Under the pieces are notes generated by a model that was not told the origin of the DNA, ran no database searches, and saw only the letters and a program-made list of their open reading frames with translations. This document shows positions 12,101-24,607 of a DNA stretch of 64,000 nucleotides, one piece after another (the stretch's first letter is position 1; each line of letters starts with the position of its first letter). The position numbers were made by a program, and so were the translations under genes. The stretch is from the NCBI GenBank assembly GCA_963576785.1, contig OY756140.1, positions 310,001 through 374,000 of the forward strand, written 5' to 3'. Source of the DNA: Chlorophyllum brunneum (taxonomy: Eukaryota > Basidiomycota > Agaricomycetes > Agaricales > Agaricaceae).

Positions 12101-13305
12101 AATAGGATCGCCATCAACACAGAACGAAATGGACGAAAAGGGTAACAGTGGGGGTCTTGAGAACTGGCTCAGAAGTCATGTCGTCGAATACGTTACGCAA
12201 GTTGTTCGGAATCAACGGGGCGAGAAGAGATTCGGCAGAATTTGATCTCCAGACGATCCATTCATTCGATTGTTCGTTTGTTTCCTAAAAGAAGAACATC
12301 TGAGAGAGGCATTACGGCAGATCACAAGTTCCGGTATTCGGTGATAAACATGACCAGGAGGCACAGAGAAGAACAAGATTGGGCGTTTAGATTGGCTTGA
12401 TAATAGCTGAAATGTTCATGGCAGTTGTCTGAATATTCTTGGATGCCTGGTTGATGAAGGATAATTTCGACAGGTGAAGATCTGTGTTCGTGGTGTTGGT
12501 GTATTTTTGGCCTATGCATGAGTTGTGTGGATAGCCTCTTACGAGAAGCGAATGATATCGCGGATGGACCTGCCCAAGGGCTGTGAGTGATGGGGTATGA
12601 GAGAGCCAGAACCGTACATCCACGGCCCAGGCCTATGACGCAGTATTGTATAGCAATAGTTTCCATTTGGGTTCGATCGCGCCCGAGGCGTGTGTGCATG
12701 TAGTATGCTTGCAGTTCCAGCTACAATTTGGCGCGTGGCTTTCATTCAATCGGTGAATGGCTCCAGGTTCGAACTGATTGCCACCAGAGTTCCATGCAGC
12801 ACGGGCCTTGCTGACCACCGCTCAAAGTGAGCTGAAAGAAGCACAGTGTGCGAGAGTTTGTCTTAGTACCAGAAGCAGTTGTGCCAAGAAAGTGGTACAG
12901 CTGAGAAATGTGGGTGGACATCATTGGTTCATACCCGTCTGGCCACCGCTGAGGGGATATCGCTTGGTCAGGGTTGTCACATGTCGATAAGATCAATGCG
13001 AGGAGAAAGCATCAATCACGCCGGCAGAATATAGTGTACCAGTGTGGCTGGTCAGGCGTTCAAACTTGAATGATCAGTTTGAAGCGCGTCAATATGTATG
13101 CCCCGGTACGGTTATCCAACGAGGAAAGCGATCAGGCGACAGTGGATTTAATTGATGATCAGTCCTGTGGTCTTTCCAGAGCGCGTACACTCTCGGAGTA
13201 ATAGTTGAAGGGTGAACCGGACTTCGAGCGAGCCTATACAACACGGCAATAACATGTTCCTACATGATGTTCTAGTAAAGTACTCAATCAAACCAAAGCA
13301 TTCGT
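9183..13305. other. Long stretch without a recognised gene
   Basis: Bases 9183-9700 are T/C-rich and fit a 3' untranslated region of the preceding gene. A (TG)n microsatellite, broken by TATG, lies at 9711-9732. From 9.9 to 13.3 kb there are many short open frames on both strands, mainly minus between 11.3 and 13.0 kb. None shows a signal peptide plus domain, a convincing chain of splice sites or a family motif. A gene of unknown family on the minus strand at 11.8-13.0 kb cannot be excluded. Confidence 0.4.
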
Positions 13306-14751
13306 TCATAGTCGAATTGTGCCCTCGCTACCTCGAATAGCCGCTGTATTAGCATCTCCACGATTCAATGAAGCACGGGGATCACGTGTCGAGCTATCAG
13401 AGTTTGAAGGTGCTGGACCTGGTGTGGATTTGTCTTGTAGTTCTTCACCTTCCTCCTCTTCATCTTCTCCGAGCATGAAATCTCGCTCCTCCTTCGTTGG
13501 TCCTCTGCTACCGAGTTCCACGCGCCGTGGCACAAATTGAGAGAGTGATTGTTTGGGTGGAGGTGGAGGGGGTGAGCTAGGAGGTTGTGTCGACTGCATC
13601 TCAGCTTGACTTTGAGTATGGTGAGATACGGGGTTCGTGTTTGGTTGGGGAGCTGAATGAGTGAACGTTGTTTGAGGTCGGATGAAGTTATTGTTTGGGT
13701 TGATGTTGATATCTTCGCTCGCTTGAGTGTGATGGCTGACTGGGTTTGTCGTTCCTGATCTCCTAGAAGTATATGGTAAACCTCCTCCTGTACCACCAAC
13801 ATTGTACGCGGCCATAATGTCCTTTATCCAGTCCGCAGCTTCACGTGCATGATATTTCATGCTTTCAATAGAGAACTGGGGTATCTGATCAAAGCCACGA
13901 AGCTGCAAGACGTATCGGTTGTACAATGTGCCCAGCACCGTGTAGGTCATGAGGAGAATTAGCGCTCTAAAGAGAATGAGTTAACAGTGAGATGTAGATT
14001 GAAATAAAAGGTGGCATACACAACGGCTATCATGCCAACAAAGCCCCAGAAACCACCGCCTTCATTCGTCGGGCACGCAATCTATCGGTCGTTTAGAAAC
14101 AAGGAAAAACAACGCGCGAGGGATTTACTCACATGTGTCCTCCATTCAATGAAGTAGGAACAGCCAACTTCATCATCCCCTGGGGGTAGCTGGCCTAGAA
14201 GGCTAGGCTTCCCCGCTCCGAGTACCGAGGTATCGCAGACGAATTCAATAATGGTGGAAGCCTTGAGCTCAAGGCTGGCTCCATCTGGAGATGCCTTACA
14301 ATTAGACCCATCGGCGAGTACAAGCCGTGGTTTAGAGTCTACAACGGAGAGGGTAGTGTTGACCTTCCTGATTGTCCGGTCTTCAGCGTGAGGAGTAAAA
14401 CAAAAGTGTGTGGCACTCACCCAATCACAAAGTCTCCATGACCTTTACGAACGAAGGCGGCCACTTCATCGGCTTTAATATCGTCCTTCAGACCCCAGAG
14501 CTCAGTAGTCACCCCTTGACATACATTCAGCTTGAGATCACGTCCACCTGGGGTCTTGAGCTCGAAATCCTTGCTGGACAGCATGGATGTTTAGACATTG
14601 AACGTTTCCATGCTTATACGGTAGTGACTCACCCTCCTTTGAGATTACTCAGGTCATAATACTTCCCGTCTGCATGCACTGTGCATGCCTTTTCGTCTGC
14701 GGAGACTAGACCGAGAATCCAGAGCAGGGAGAAGGACAGAATGCGTCGCAT
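13306..14751 (-). CDS. ATG27: Atg27/mannose-6-phosphate-receptor-like type I membrane protein, with apparent frameshift
   Basis: Five exons on the minus strand: 14751-14633, 14575-14421, 14367-14133, 14081-14020, 13966-13306. The start gives a signal peptide (MRRILSFSLLWILGLVSA), followed by an MRH-type luminal domain with paired Cys residues (KLNVC, GSNC, FVCDTSV, VGCSYFIEWRT). A transmembrane helix follows (FWGFVGMIAVVALILLM), then a cytosolic NRYVLQLRGFDQIPQFS motif typical of Atg27/M6PR-like proteins, then a long Ser/Pro-rich tail with an acidic stretch. Atg27 is known in yeast to cycle between vacuole, Golgi and Atg9 vesicles in autophagy. All exon junctions keep phase and predict about 409 aa if two extra bases near 14520 in exon 2 are ignored; as written they shift the frame to an early stop. 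It shares a 117-bp promoter with NDUFS2. It could be a recent pseudogene or a sequence error. Confidence 0.8.
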
Positions 14752-14868
14752 ATTGCGGAGGAATGGGGGTAATGTCACAGTCGCCGCTGTGCGTCACCCC
14801 GAGCCTTGCACTGTCACGCGGTCCGTCACGGAGACCCGCCAAGTTCCGAACACAGCATCCCAACCACC
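14752..14868. promoter_or_regulatory. Compact divergent promoter between ATG27-like gene and NDUFS2
   Basis: The two start codons face away from each other with only 117 bases between them, so both 5' untranslated regions and core promoters must fit here or overlap. The interval is GC-rich with no obvious TATA box, as is common for housekeeping promoters. Co-expression is inference. Confidence 0.6.
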
Positions 14869-16925
14869 ATGGCCTCCCCCCTCCTGCGCTCCATAGCGCG
14901 TTCAGCAAAGGCACCGGCGCCGTCGCGGCTACTCCAGCGTAGTCTTGCGACCTCCAGGATCTGTCGGCTTGAGCAGCAGTCACAGAATGCAAAGACATCA
15001 TTTGACTATCATACAGTGGAGGATTTGCAGGGCATGACTGCTCACGAAATTTTGGCAGAGCCTGGCACGAGGGAAGACGCCAAAATGAGGCACTTTACTG
15101 GCATGTTTCTTTCCTGAGAATATCTTTACATTTTACTCATTTGTGAGCTGTAGTAAATTTCGGGTTCGTAGCACCGAGTTATGATGGGCTAGCACCGTTA
15201 TCTGAATGATTCTTAGTCCCCAACATCCTGCCGCCCACGGTGTGTTGCGCATGATCCTCGAGCTCAATGGTGAAGAAATCCTCCGCGCCGACCCTGTACG
15301 TTTGTCCATATCCCCAAAAATGCTTGGAGGTGCTGACAGCATGTCAGCACATTGGCCTTCTCCATCGCGGCACAGAGAAGCTCATCGAATACAAGACCTA
15401 TACTCAGGCCCTCCCTTACTTTGATCGACTTGACTATGTCTCCATGAGTAGGCCGTCAACGCGCAAATGTGGAAAATGACTTACACCGGGATAGTGACCA
15501 ACGAACTCTGCTATTCGCTTGCCGTCGAAAAGCTCTTGAATATTGAAGTACCTGAGCGTGCCCAGTGGATTCGAACGCTGTTCGGCGAAATTACTCGCAT
15601 TTTGAACCGTAAGTCAGACTACTCAGTGTTCCCAAAACAGTCACCAATACGTCACTAGATCTCATGGCTATCCTGACTCATGTTATGGATGTCGGTGGCC
15701 TTACGCCCTTCCTGTGGGGATTTGAGGAGCGCGAAAAGTTGATGGAGTTCTATGAACGCGTATCGGGTGCCCGGCTTCACGCCGCATATGTCCGTCCGGG
15801 AGGGGTCGCATTCGATCTTCCTCACGGTTTGCTCGATGATATTTTCAAGTGGGCGACCCAGTTCGGAAGCAGAATAGACGAAATTGAAGAAGTTGTTACG
15901 GCGAACCGTATCTGGAAAGAACGAACAGTCGGCGTTGGTGTTGTGACAGCGAAGCAGGCCTTGGACTATAGCTTTAGTGGCGTCATGTTGCGCGGAAGCG
16001 GTGTCCCCTGGGACTTAAGGAAGATTGCTCCTTATGACAAATATGCCGAGGTTAGTCTACCCCAGTAAGCTGGACTCCGTCTTCTAACAGCACCTAGGTT
16101 GAGTTCGATATTCCCGTCGGCCTGAACGGTGATTGTTATGATCGTTACCTTTGCCGAGTGCAGGAAATGCGGGAGAGTCTAAGAATCGTCTCACAGGTAT
16201 GCTTCGACCTATATCTACTCACGCATCGCCAATCGCTACGTACAGAGCCTGAACAAAATCACACCTGGTGCCGTCAGAGTCGATGATCATAAGCTAGTGC
16301 CACCACCTCGTGCGTCCATGAAAGAAAGCATGGAAGCGCTCATCCACCACTTCAAGGTATAAGATAACCCCTTCATCCCAGCCTTCCCTAGCTCATGAGT
16401 TCTCCTTTCTTAGCTCTTTAGCGAGGGCTACTCCGTGCCTCCGGGCGAGACCTACTGTGCTATCGAAGCCCCTAAAGGGGAAATGGCTGTCTACTTGGTC
16501 TCGTGCGTTGATAGAAATTCTCTCCTTGGCCCCGAACTCCTATCCTCATTTTTCTCTAGTGATGGCACCAACCGACCATACCGATGCAGCATCCGCGCTC
16601 CTGGCTTCGCCCACCTCGCTGGCTCAGATTTCATGATGAGACGTATGTTTCACAAGAACTTTTCATACTTCTTCGCTAACGCCTTTCTCAGATGTCAGCT
16701 TCTTTCGAACATCGTAAAACTTCTGTCCGCTTACTTCTATTCTTTTAGCACATGCTCGCAGATGCAGTTGCCATCATTGGTACAATGGTAAGTCCAAACC
16801 TGAAATTTTTTTCATCATTCGCTTATGAATATTTTGTGTACAGGATTTGGTATTTGGGTACGTTCTAAATTTTTACAAACCTTTCTTCGAATGCTCACGG
16901 GTCACTTAGCGAAGTGGATCGGTAG
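14869..16925 (+). CDS. NDUFS2: NADH:ubiquinone oxidoreductase 49-kDa subunit (complex I, NDUFS2/Nuo49)
   Basis: This nuclear-encoded core subunit of the peripheral arm of mitochondrial complex I helps form the quinone-binding site. Fourteen exons give a 459-aa protein of normal family length: 14869-15100, 15154-15163, 15217-15295, 15348-15447, 15495-15608, 15659-16050, 16098-16196, 16246-16356, 16414-16502, 16560-16642, 16692-16693, 16749-16787, 16844-16857, 16910-16925. The start gives an Arg/Ser-rich mitochondrial leader ([20 protein letters not shown]). Signature motifs are [38 protein letters not shown] and the C-terminal DLVFGEVDR. Intron 1 uses a GC donor (GCATGT), and exon 11 is only 2 nt (AT), needed to give MMRHHMLADAV. 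Frame is maintained throughout the sum of 1380 nt. Exons 2, 11, 13 and 14 are 10, 2, 14 and 16 nt, so automatic annotation is likely to miss them. Confidence 0.95.
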
Positions 16926-18710
16926 TTCACATAGAGTATCCTATTTGTCAAGCCGCCACTATCAATTTATTTTTTTCTATGATTCTACGTCTGCTTGCGC
17001 GTTTCTGAGGCTCACAAAGAAATCCACGGTTGGTGATTCGTCAACGTAGCACTCCCGAACTTCCTCCGGTTATGTGCATCGTTGGAGGTTCCTGGTTGGC
17101 TTCACTCCATGTCGGGCCCTCGCCATGCCCAAACGCCTCAATTGAATGATATCGGCCAGTGTGCTAAGTTGTATCAGGGCGTCCCGAATCTGTTCCCTAA
17201 ACACCTACAATTCTATGCTGTATCGCGCGCAGGCGTTCGGAAAGCCACTAAAAATCCTCATTACGCTTTCGCTCCGCCCAAGTCGCAATATGAATTGTTA
17301 CCCTGGTTTAATTCATCACCCCTGCAAAGGTAACGTCCAAAGCTATGTTGTGCGCTAACAGAACAAAGCTAGCGTCTGTAACAATATTGGTTTGTCCCCG
17401 AGGAACCCACGGAGTTAATGATATGGAGCTCACTCCCAGAGTGAGATCTCCCAAACGTGTTGTTTCGAGCCAGAATTGGATCTACCTGCGTCATGGTAAA
17501 AACAAACGCGAGGGGTGGGTGCCGGATCTGACAGTCCCGACTTCGCAAGCTAAGGAAGGCGTCCAGTCAGCATCATCTCAGTGTACATCCCCGTGAACTG
17601 GTCTGAATTTTGAAATAAAACATCTGATGGATTCTATACCTTGTCGACGACCAAGATGTTGGTTGCGAATCACAATGCAGGAAAATAGACCTTTTCATAA
17701 CGTGATATATTTGTCCTCATTATCACATTGATGCAGAATCTCTCACCTCGATGTTGCAGGGTCATATAATAGTTTTATGACCTTGTAGCCTTGCTGCTTA
17801 CAACACGTTTTAGTGCAAATTTATCACTCTGGCCTTTCATTGTAGTACGTCTTCGGCCACGAGGCAACGTCCAAGCTGTTGTGGAACCACTATCATGATA
17901 CTCGTGTTGATAGTCACTCAGGGGAGGGGATGAAATTTTTTGATTTGGGGCCAGAGAGGGGTGAACTGCTTTGTTTGTTCCGTTCCAAGTTTCCCACTGA
18001 GAGTGCGATTGCCGAACGACAGGAGAACATCATGGTCGGTGAGCTGAGCGTTTTCGATGTCAACCTCATTTATCCTCATCAAGCTAGCTCGCTCGTTAAT
18101 CCCGAGTTCCTAGACATCGAGTGGATGACGCGTTGTGTTCCTGTCGGATGGACAGCCCATTTCGAATAGAAGAGCAGTGGTCTTGGCTCGACATCGAGTA
18201 TTGAGGGCGACCATCCTCGTGTGAAAGCCCCATTGAGCTGGTCCATTCAGCGGCGTCCGACGCCCGTAGATGACGAAAAAAACATTTGAGGTACCGTAAA
18301 GTGAGACGAGAAGTTATCAAATAGATCTACAGCCTGAGGGGAATATCAAGATGCATACCCTTGGTTATGTTATGAAGGCCAGTCTCACAGTGGTAAGCAG
18401 GCACACAGGGGGCTGAGCTTCGCGGGTCTAATTTCTCCTGATTTCCCCACACAGCACCATTATCTTATCTAAGATTTTACTTGACAGCCCAATGGTAGAA
18501 AACTCCTGATGTCTGTTTACCCCGAAGATTCGGTATTTATCTGTTTGGCCCGATAAACCTGGATTTCAGCTACTCATAATAATATAAATGGGGGATGAGG
18601 GCCTTTAAAAGCCTGGGTAAAGTGACGTTACCGGTTCAACGCCGACGTCACAATTACCTACCCCAACAGCGACTTTTACCGCTGATTTTGAATCATCACC
18701 GCCTTCCACC
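16926..18710. other. Intergenic; no recognised gene
   Basis: Forward open frames at 17082-17333, 17345-17596 and 17879-18169 are short and not linked by convincing splice sites. The last one (ending VPVGWTAHFE) has balanced composition and could be an orphan exon, but I see no family motif. Confidence 0.4.
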
Positions 18711-19956
18711 ATGTCCAGCGCTGTTCTCAGGCGCGTATGCCACGCCATGGAAAAAATAGCACCACTGCGCTTAGGTGAGAGATGGGACAATGTCAGTCTT
18801 AACTCCCCCGTCTATCGAAGATCCAATCTCATGCCTTGCAGGTTGGTTTATTGCTGGGTGGGCACAACAGCGCGGCGTTCATAGCAAAGTATCAGCCTTT
18901 CTGATCTTTTTCTTTCGTTCTTGATCAGAATCTCCCGTCATCAAACCGAATCGAAGACGCGTCTTGTTGGCGATCGAGTGTGTAGTGTTGTTCATTCCCT
19001 TAGGGACTGATTTGATTTTCGTTGCTACCACTTAGCTTGACTCAATCAGTATTATCAGAATCCTTGGAGAAAGAAGCAGCGGTTATTGTGGTCTACCATC
19101 CTACCATCTTCAAACCCCTGCAATCATTTACACTTGCGAATCCATTGCAAGCATCATTGCTGAGGTGTGCAGCAGAAGGTGTTTCGGTTTATAGTCCCCA
19201 CTCAACACTCGACTCGGTATGGGGCGGAGTTAACGATTGGCTTGCTCAAGGGCTGATGAGAACGAGGGAAGACGGAGAGGTCAAACATCTTGTGGTAGAA
19301 AAAATCCACCCTGCCAGCGGGGTCAGTGAAGGTGGCGAGGGCCGTCTGGTGACGCTCTATGAGCCGATTGGCTTCGACACACTGGTAGAAAGGGTGAAAT
19401 CGCACTTGAAGCTCTCACAACGTTAGCCTTCTTCTGTCCTCTTGACTTTCGTTTTCTGATGGGTTCACCTTGTCTCGACCGACACCATGGCGCTGTGCTG
19501 GCGACTCACCAGTTCAAGTTGGTTATCCAGCACAAGCCGAATCCCGATCGTCTTCCATACGTACTATCGCCATTTGCGCCGGTGCGGGTGGCTCTATGCT
19601 AGGTGGGAAGCAGGCAGATGTATACCTCACGGGAGAAATGAGCCACGTAGGTCCCTTCGACATTCACATCAAGTATTTCTTCATAAAACCAAACTTCTTG
19701 ATCGTAGCATGAGGTTCTAGCTGCTGTTGCTGCAGGGACACACGTCATACTTTGTAAGTCAATACATAAATTTCACCTAATCATTACTCATGTTTGGGTT
19801 GTAGGTGGACACGACAATACCGAACGTGGATATCTTCCTGTTCTGGCCAATAAGCTGCTGGCTGAGCTTCAAAATACGAAGGTTAGTGGGCAAGGGCCTG
19901 CAGACATCGAGGTTGTCGTTAGTCAGGCAGATAAACATCCCCTGGAGTTCATGTGA
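18711..19956 (+). CDS. NIF3-family (NGG1-interacting factor 3-like) protein
   Basis: Seven exons (18711-18791, 18842-18857, 18929-18977, 19036-19421, 19513-19646, 19708-19753, 19805-19956) give 287 aa with every junction in phase. The protein starts MSSAVLRRVCHAMEKIAPL with WDNVGLLLESP, has the YHPTIFKPL metal-binding region and HSTLDSVWGGVNDWLA, a long insert, then ICAGAGGSML, DVYLTGEMSHHEVLAAVAAG and CGHDNTERGYLP. These His, Asp and Glu residues are the conserved dinuclear metal site of the NIF3/DUF34 family. The family is very widespread, but its biochemical role is not settled; GTP cyclohydrolase-like and transcription-coregulator ideas exist. The second exon is only 16 nt. No targeting signal is obvious. 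Confidence 0.92.
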
Positions 19957-21915
19957 AGGACCCGATGGCCGACCTTTCCATCCGAAGAGACCCTCGCAAT
20001 ATGAATCAAGGAACTCCACGCCACGTTCTCGACCTCCATTTCGTCATACCGCGTTTGTATACTTACCATCGTCTTCGAAAATTTCCATCAGCTTCGTAGC
20101 CGAGTGTAGTAGAAGCGTTTGAGTCTGTGATGATCCGTTCCGCATGTCTACTCTACCTCAGTCGGACCTTCAGCTCGGGATAAAATTCTGCGGCTAGGCA
20201 CCGGGACTTTAATGTATCTTTGGGCACAAGGGCTAGCACGAGGATGTGTGAATACCGTGGCATAGGGCATAGGTCAGGAAAGCCGAGGGTTGGAGCGCAG
20301 GCTTCCCGAGTCAGTTCGGTTTGTGATCGTGGCTAGCGAGCCGCGTGGTACCATCCCACAGTGAATCTTCGACTTGCCCAGACCTCGCAGCGCCAAGTCT
20401 CGAGGTCATGAAGGAACTTGAATAGTCGCCCGAACAGACATTTTGGGGGAACCGGCGTCTAGTTGCTTGATAAAATCCCGGTCTCGCTCAGTCCCACCTT
20501 AAAGCCCCACTATTCAACTGACTATATTTAATCAACTACGATTAGGCTTCTGAGAATTGGGCTCACCCCGACTTTGGTGTGTGCCATGTGTCTTAAGTTT
20601 CATAGTGCCTGAATATGGTGGTATAGATACCGTTTCCAATGTTGGTATGGGCCTTTGGGTGTCGAGGAAAGAAACTCTTCGACTGGGTGAGAGTTTGATA
20701 GGAAAGAAATGATGCACTATGATCAGCCACGAGGCCCTGAGGCCTCGAATGTGAGGTGCGGCGGCAGTTCTGGGCGTTCTTACCCGCACCAGTCGGTCGG
20801 TTAATGAGTTGACTAGCGATGATGGAGTTTTTGGCTGGAATATAGAAGGGAGTAAAGAGATATAAGATCGCACGGCTCTTCGAGGAAAAGCGTCGGCCGG
20901 CCCAATTTTGAAACTCGGCCAATGCGCCAGTTCCTTGGAGTCATCAGCATCTTTAGTCATGTAAACTCTGTAGCGGCGTTGCCTCGCACGATGTGCATGG
21001 ACTAAACAACAGCACTCTGAAACACCAGGTAGTCATGAACATCCGGCGGGTTCTCAATAGATAATACTCTTGACAAAGAAAATCATCATTATTGATGTTT
21101 CAACGCAGCCGCGCGGGAAACGGAATCAAGTATTAGCATCGTTTGTACATGGGAAAGTGAAGAGAAGACAGCTGGCGTAATTTCCGATTTATTTGGGCAA
21201 TGGCCGACAAACTTCTTTTGGGATTCCCGAGATTGGCGGTGGGGATATCCCGTTGAAGCGGAGCGTAGAAACCAAGAAGACAGAGGGAACAATTTCCGCT
21301 GTACACGCTCGTGCTTTCTCGCATGGGTCTCGGGAAAGTTCCATCGAGTCAGGATCTGACCAAGAATTTTTTCATGAGACCTTTGCGGGGTCGGCGAGGG
21401 CGGCAGGGATCTGAATGAAGAAGGCAGGGCATAATGTCGTCTTTTGGCGGCTTTCCAGAGTAAGGGGTATCAAATGACAGAGTAGCATCCTTACCCACAG
21501 CGAGATAATTATTGACCACAAAACGTAAATTATGAGCTGTCAGAAGAAATCGGGCTTTCGCGATAATAGTCGCACCAGATGGACGCTTCCACCTCGTCAT
21601 TACGGGGAGGTCGCGGGCAAAAGCATTTCTTTTATCGGTTGCCGAAGCGTTCCAGCTGAAAGAACAGACTTGGCAAATGTCACTTGCCAATGGCCATACT
21701 GAAAGTTTAGATTGGTTGTCCTTATGGGCCGAGCTGGTACGTGCGGTTGTATGGACCTATTTTGCAGCCAAATTTTGTTGGTGATCTATGGGCGATGGTG
21801 GTCACGTGATGAAGGAACGCGACGCGTTTGGGCGTCTGTTTGGCTCGTGCTACCCTTACCAACCTCGACGACGACAGCCACAGGCCTGAATCTGGCCGCA
21901 CTACCCTCGAGTTCT
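19957..21915. other. Intergenic; no recognised gene
   Basis: Only short low-similarity open frames occur on both strands. In the last ~200 bases the TPX2 reading frame is open upstream of the chosen ATG at 21916, allowing a longer N-terminus from 21712, but that extension looks unlike the family and is rich in W, G and L. Confidence 0.4.
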
Positions 21916-24607
21916 ATGCACGCCATGCTTACAGAAGAAGACCTCAGCTTGAGGCACCTGCCAGAGGTTTCTGATTACTCGTTCTCATTTCAAATACCAA
22001 CGTCCTCACTGCCCAAAGACGACGACCTTATGGCAGAGGATAGCACCTTCTTTGGGGGTGCAAACATCAATTCGACTCTTGCGACACCTGCACCTCCGCC
22101 GAAAGCGACAGCCCATTTGCACCCACGCGCTGTACAACTTACACCTAGACCCATCGTCCTGGAGTCTAGTCCCACTCACCGACGACTGCAAACCTTAGTG
22201 CCTTCGGGATCACCGAGCGTTTCATATGGATACGCCGAACTTCAACAATCCCCGATCACTGAAGCACCCATATCAAGTAAGGGCCCAGAGGCCCCGGAAG
22301 CAGAAGACCCACACAAAGAAGAGAGGAACCGTGAACATCAAGATCAAGAAGAACTGCAAGAACCGCAGCAGTGCTTGTCCCCGTCAACAACCTCATCTAC
22401 TACGCTAGATAACATTCTGTCAACACAACCCACGTTCCCTGGGCGATCACCGCTAGGATCGTGCCCGGAAGTTGGACATTCTGAACTAGATTTACTCCAA
22501 ATCGAATCACGGTCGCATATTGATTCCGTGGCGAGGGATAGAACGAAGCAGGAACAGCGTAGGTCTAGCAGGCTCGCAGGAGCGCTGAGGAGCTCCGTTG
22601 GCGACAAGCCTGGACGCCCGCCATTAATGGGGAAGGTGCGGTCGATGAAACCTCCAAAGAAGGTCAGTTTGTTTTCCTCTTTAATGTCAAGTGTTGACGA
22701 AACTCTGTAATATTTTGGGTTCAATGATGTATATTTCTGGCCTGATACAGCCTACAGTCGCCGCAGGCATCGTGAAATCACGGAGTAAGAAAAAAGCCGC
22801 AACGACTAGCCTTTGCGCCCCAAATATCACTTCGAGCGCGATACACAAACGACCCACCCAACCAGAACAATCCCTTGGCCTATCGGCCGCTGATAAACTA
22901 CTGGGATCCGATCTCAGCTTATCCTCATTTGCTTCGGCTGAAGGAGCGGCAGGGCGGCTTGTTATGTACGGCCAACAGTTTATGAACGAACGAGACGACA
23001 TAGCGGGGTAAGCAACATGTGTCAATCGCATCACGTTCGAAATGCTAAATGACACAATTCCTTTATTTTTGAAGTTTGAATACTCGTGGGACGGAGCCGA
23101 ACTGCTTGCCCGGGACAATCACAATGCAGCTAGGCACCAATGAGTGTCAGGACGTTGATATGAGTCCGGGTGATCGACAGGTTGACCAGCGCGCAGGACA
23201 CATTACCCACACGAATGATTTTGGGGACCAGGATGACGACCGGGATAAACCACTTACGATATCCCAACTCTCACCTCGCAAACGGAGTAAAGAACGATGG
23301 GACAATCGTGTTAGCTCCTTTCCTCCGACGTTACCGGTACCCGAGCCGACGTCCAGGTCTGGCACCTTGAGCAAGGAAAGATTGGCGGCAGCTGCACTAG
23401 TATCTTGTCATGATCAACAAGTTCCTAAGAAAGGCAGGGACAATGGGATGGCCGTGGGCGCGAAGGCACGTTCAGATCAAACAGCTATACCTGTTCATAC
23501 GGTCAGGCTCACGATGGCGGGTCCATCATCAACGGTGGTTTCGGCTGCGTCGCCTGTCGTACCGAAAGTGGAGCCTTACAGGAGTGGCACAGCGGCGAAT
23601 GGATCAGATGTGTTTGAAGAAAAAGAGGGTGTTAGGGAAGAGGCGATGAACGAAAATGTGGGGGGTGCTGGGCACGCGAACACAGAGCTTCTTTCATCGG
23701 AAATTATTTCAACAAGCAGGTGTGGGAATTTTGCAGGGAACAAGAGGCCAGGGCAAGCGATAAGTGCGAAAGAACTTGTGAAGAGACCGGTTGATATTGG
23801 AGCACGAACTCGCCTACGAAAATCATCCAGACTCTCTTCGTCCGTCAACGGGGGAAGGTCGTTGCGGACGCGATCGACTTCTAAATCTGCTTCTGTAGCT
23901 GAGGAAGTTTTGCGTGCCAGCGAACGAGAGAGGCGCTTCGCACTGGTACGGGCAAGAAAAGAAGCTAAAGGAAAAGATAGGCTAGCCAGGTTGGCAGAAC
24001 AACAGGATGGCTCTGAAGGGTCATCCAGCGTCAACAGGTTCAAACGCGTGAGTGCACCAACTATGAACTTTATTGTTTGCATTCTTGTTGTTTTGGTGCT
24101 AACTATTGAATGGAATAGTCTGCCATAACGCACTCGACGGGCCGTACGCGTCCCGTTGACTTCAAGTTTGCCACACATCTTCGAATGCAAACTCGACAGG
24201 TAGATGGTCAAAGTATGTCGAGATCTGCATCATCATGGTCGAGTAGTAGCGGTGGCGCTGGGGTTAGTGGCACTAGCAAGCGCGCCCACCCAATCCCGGA
24301 TTTCAAGGCGATACATACTCAACACGGCGCCGCGCTTGCGCACCTAAAAGAAAACTTGCACCCCATATTACCTCAACCATTCCAATGGGCCACGGAACAA
24401 CGACTAAGAGAACGCAAAGAGTTTGATGACATGGTAAGGGAGAAGGAACGGGAAAGAGAAGAGTTGGAGGACCAGAAACGAAGAGAGAGGGAGGAGGAAG
24501 AGGAGAGGGAGATACGGGTGTTGAGGAAGCGGGCGGTTCCAAAAGCGAACACAGTACCTGAATGGTACAAGGACGCCCCAAGAAGAAGAAGGATGGAGAA
24601 ACGGTAG
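21916..24607 (+). CDS. TPX2 C-terminal-domain microtubule-associated protein
   Basis: Four exons (21916-22662, 22751-23007, 23075-24047, 24119-24607) give about 821 aa, all junctions in phase. Most of the protein is disordered, rich in Ser, Pro and charged residues, with short basic patches (RRSSRLAGALRSS, RTRLRKSSRLSSS) that could bind microtubules or act as nuclear signals. The last ~100 residues match the TPX2 domain: HPIPDFKAIHTQHGAALA, then LPQPFQWATEQRLRERKEF, a strongly charged Glu/Arg coiled coil, and VPKANTVPEWYKDAPRRRR. TPX2 proteins promote spindle microtubule assembly and activate Aurora A in animals; the fungal role is inferred. An alternative start lies at 21925. Confidence 0.85.

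Noticed and set aside
12322..12996. Cluster of minus-strand frames, considered as a secreted-protein gene
   Set aside because: No signal peptide, no in-phase splice chain and no motif; left as unassigned.
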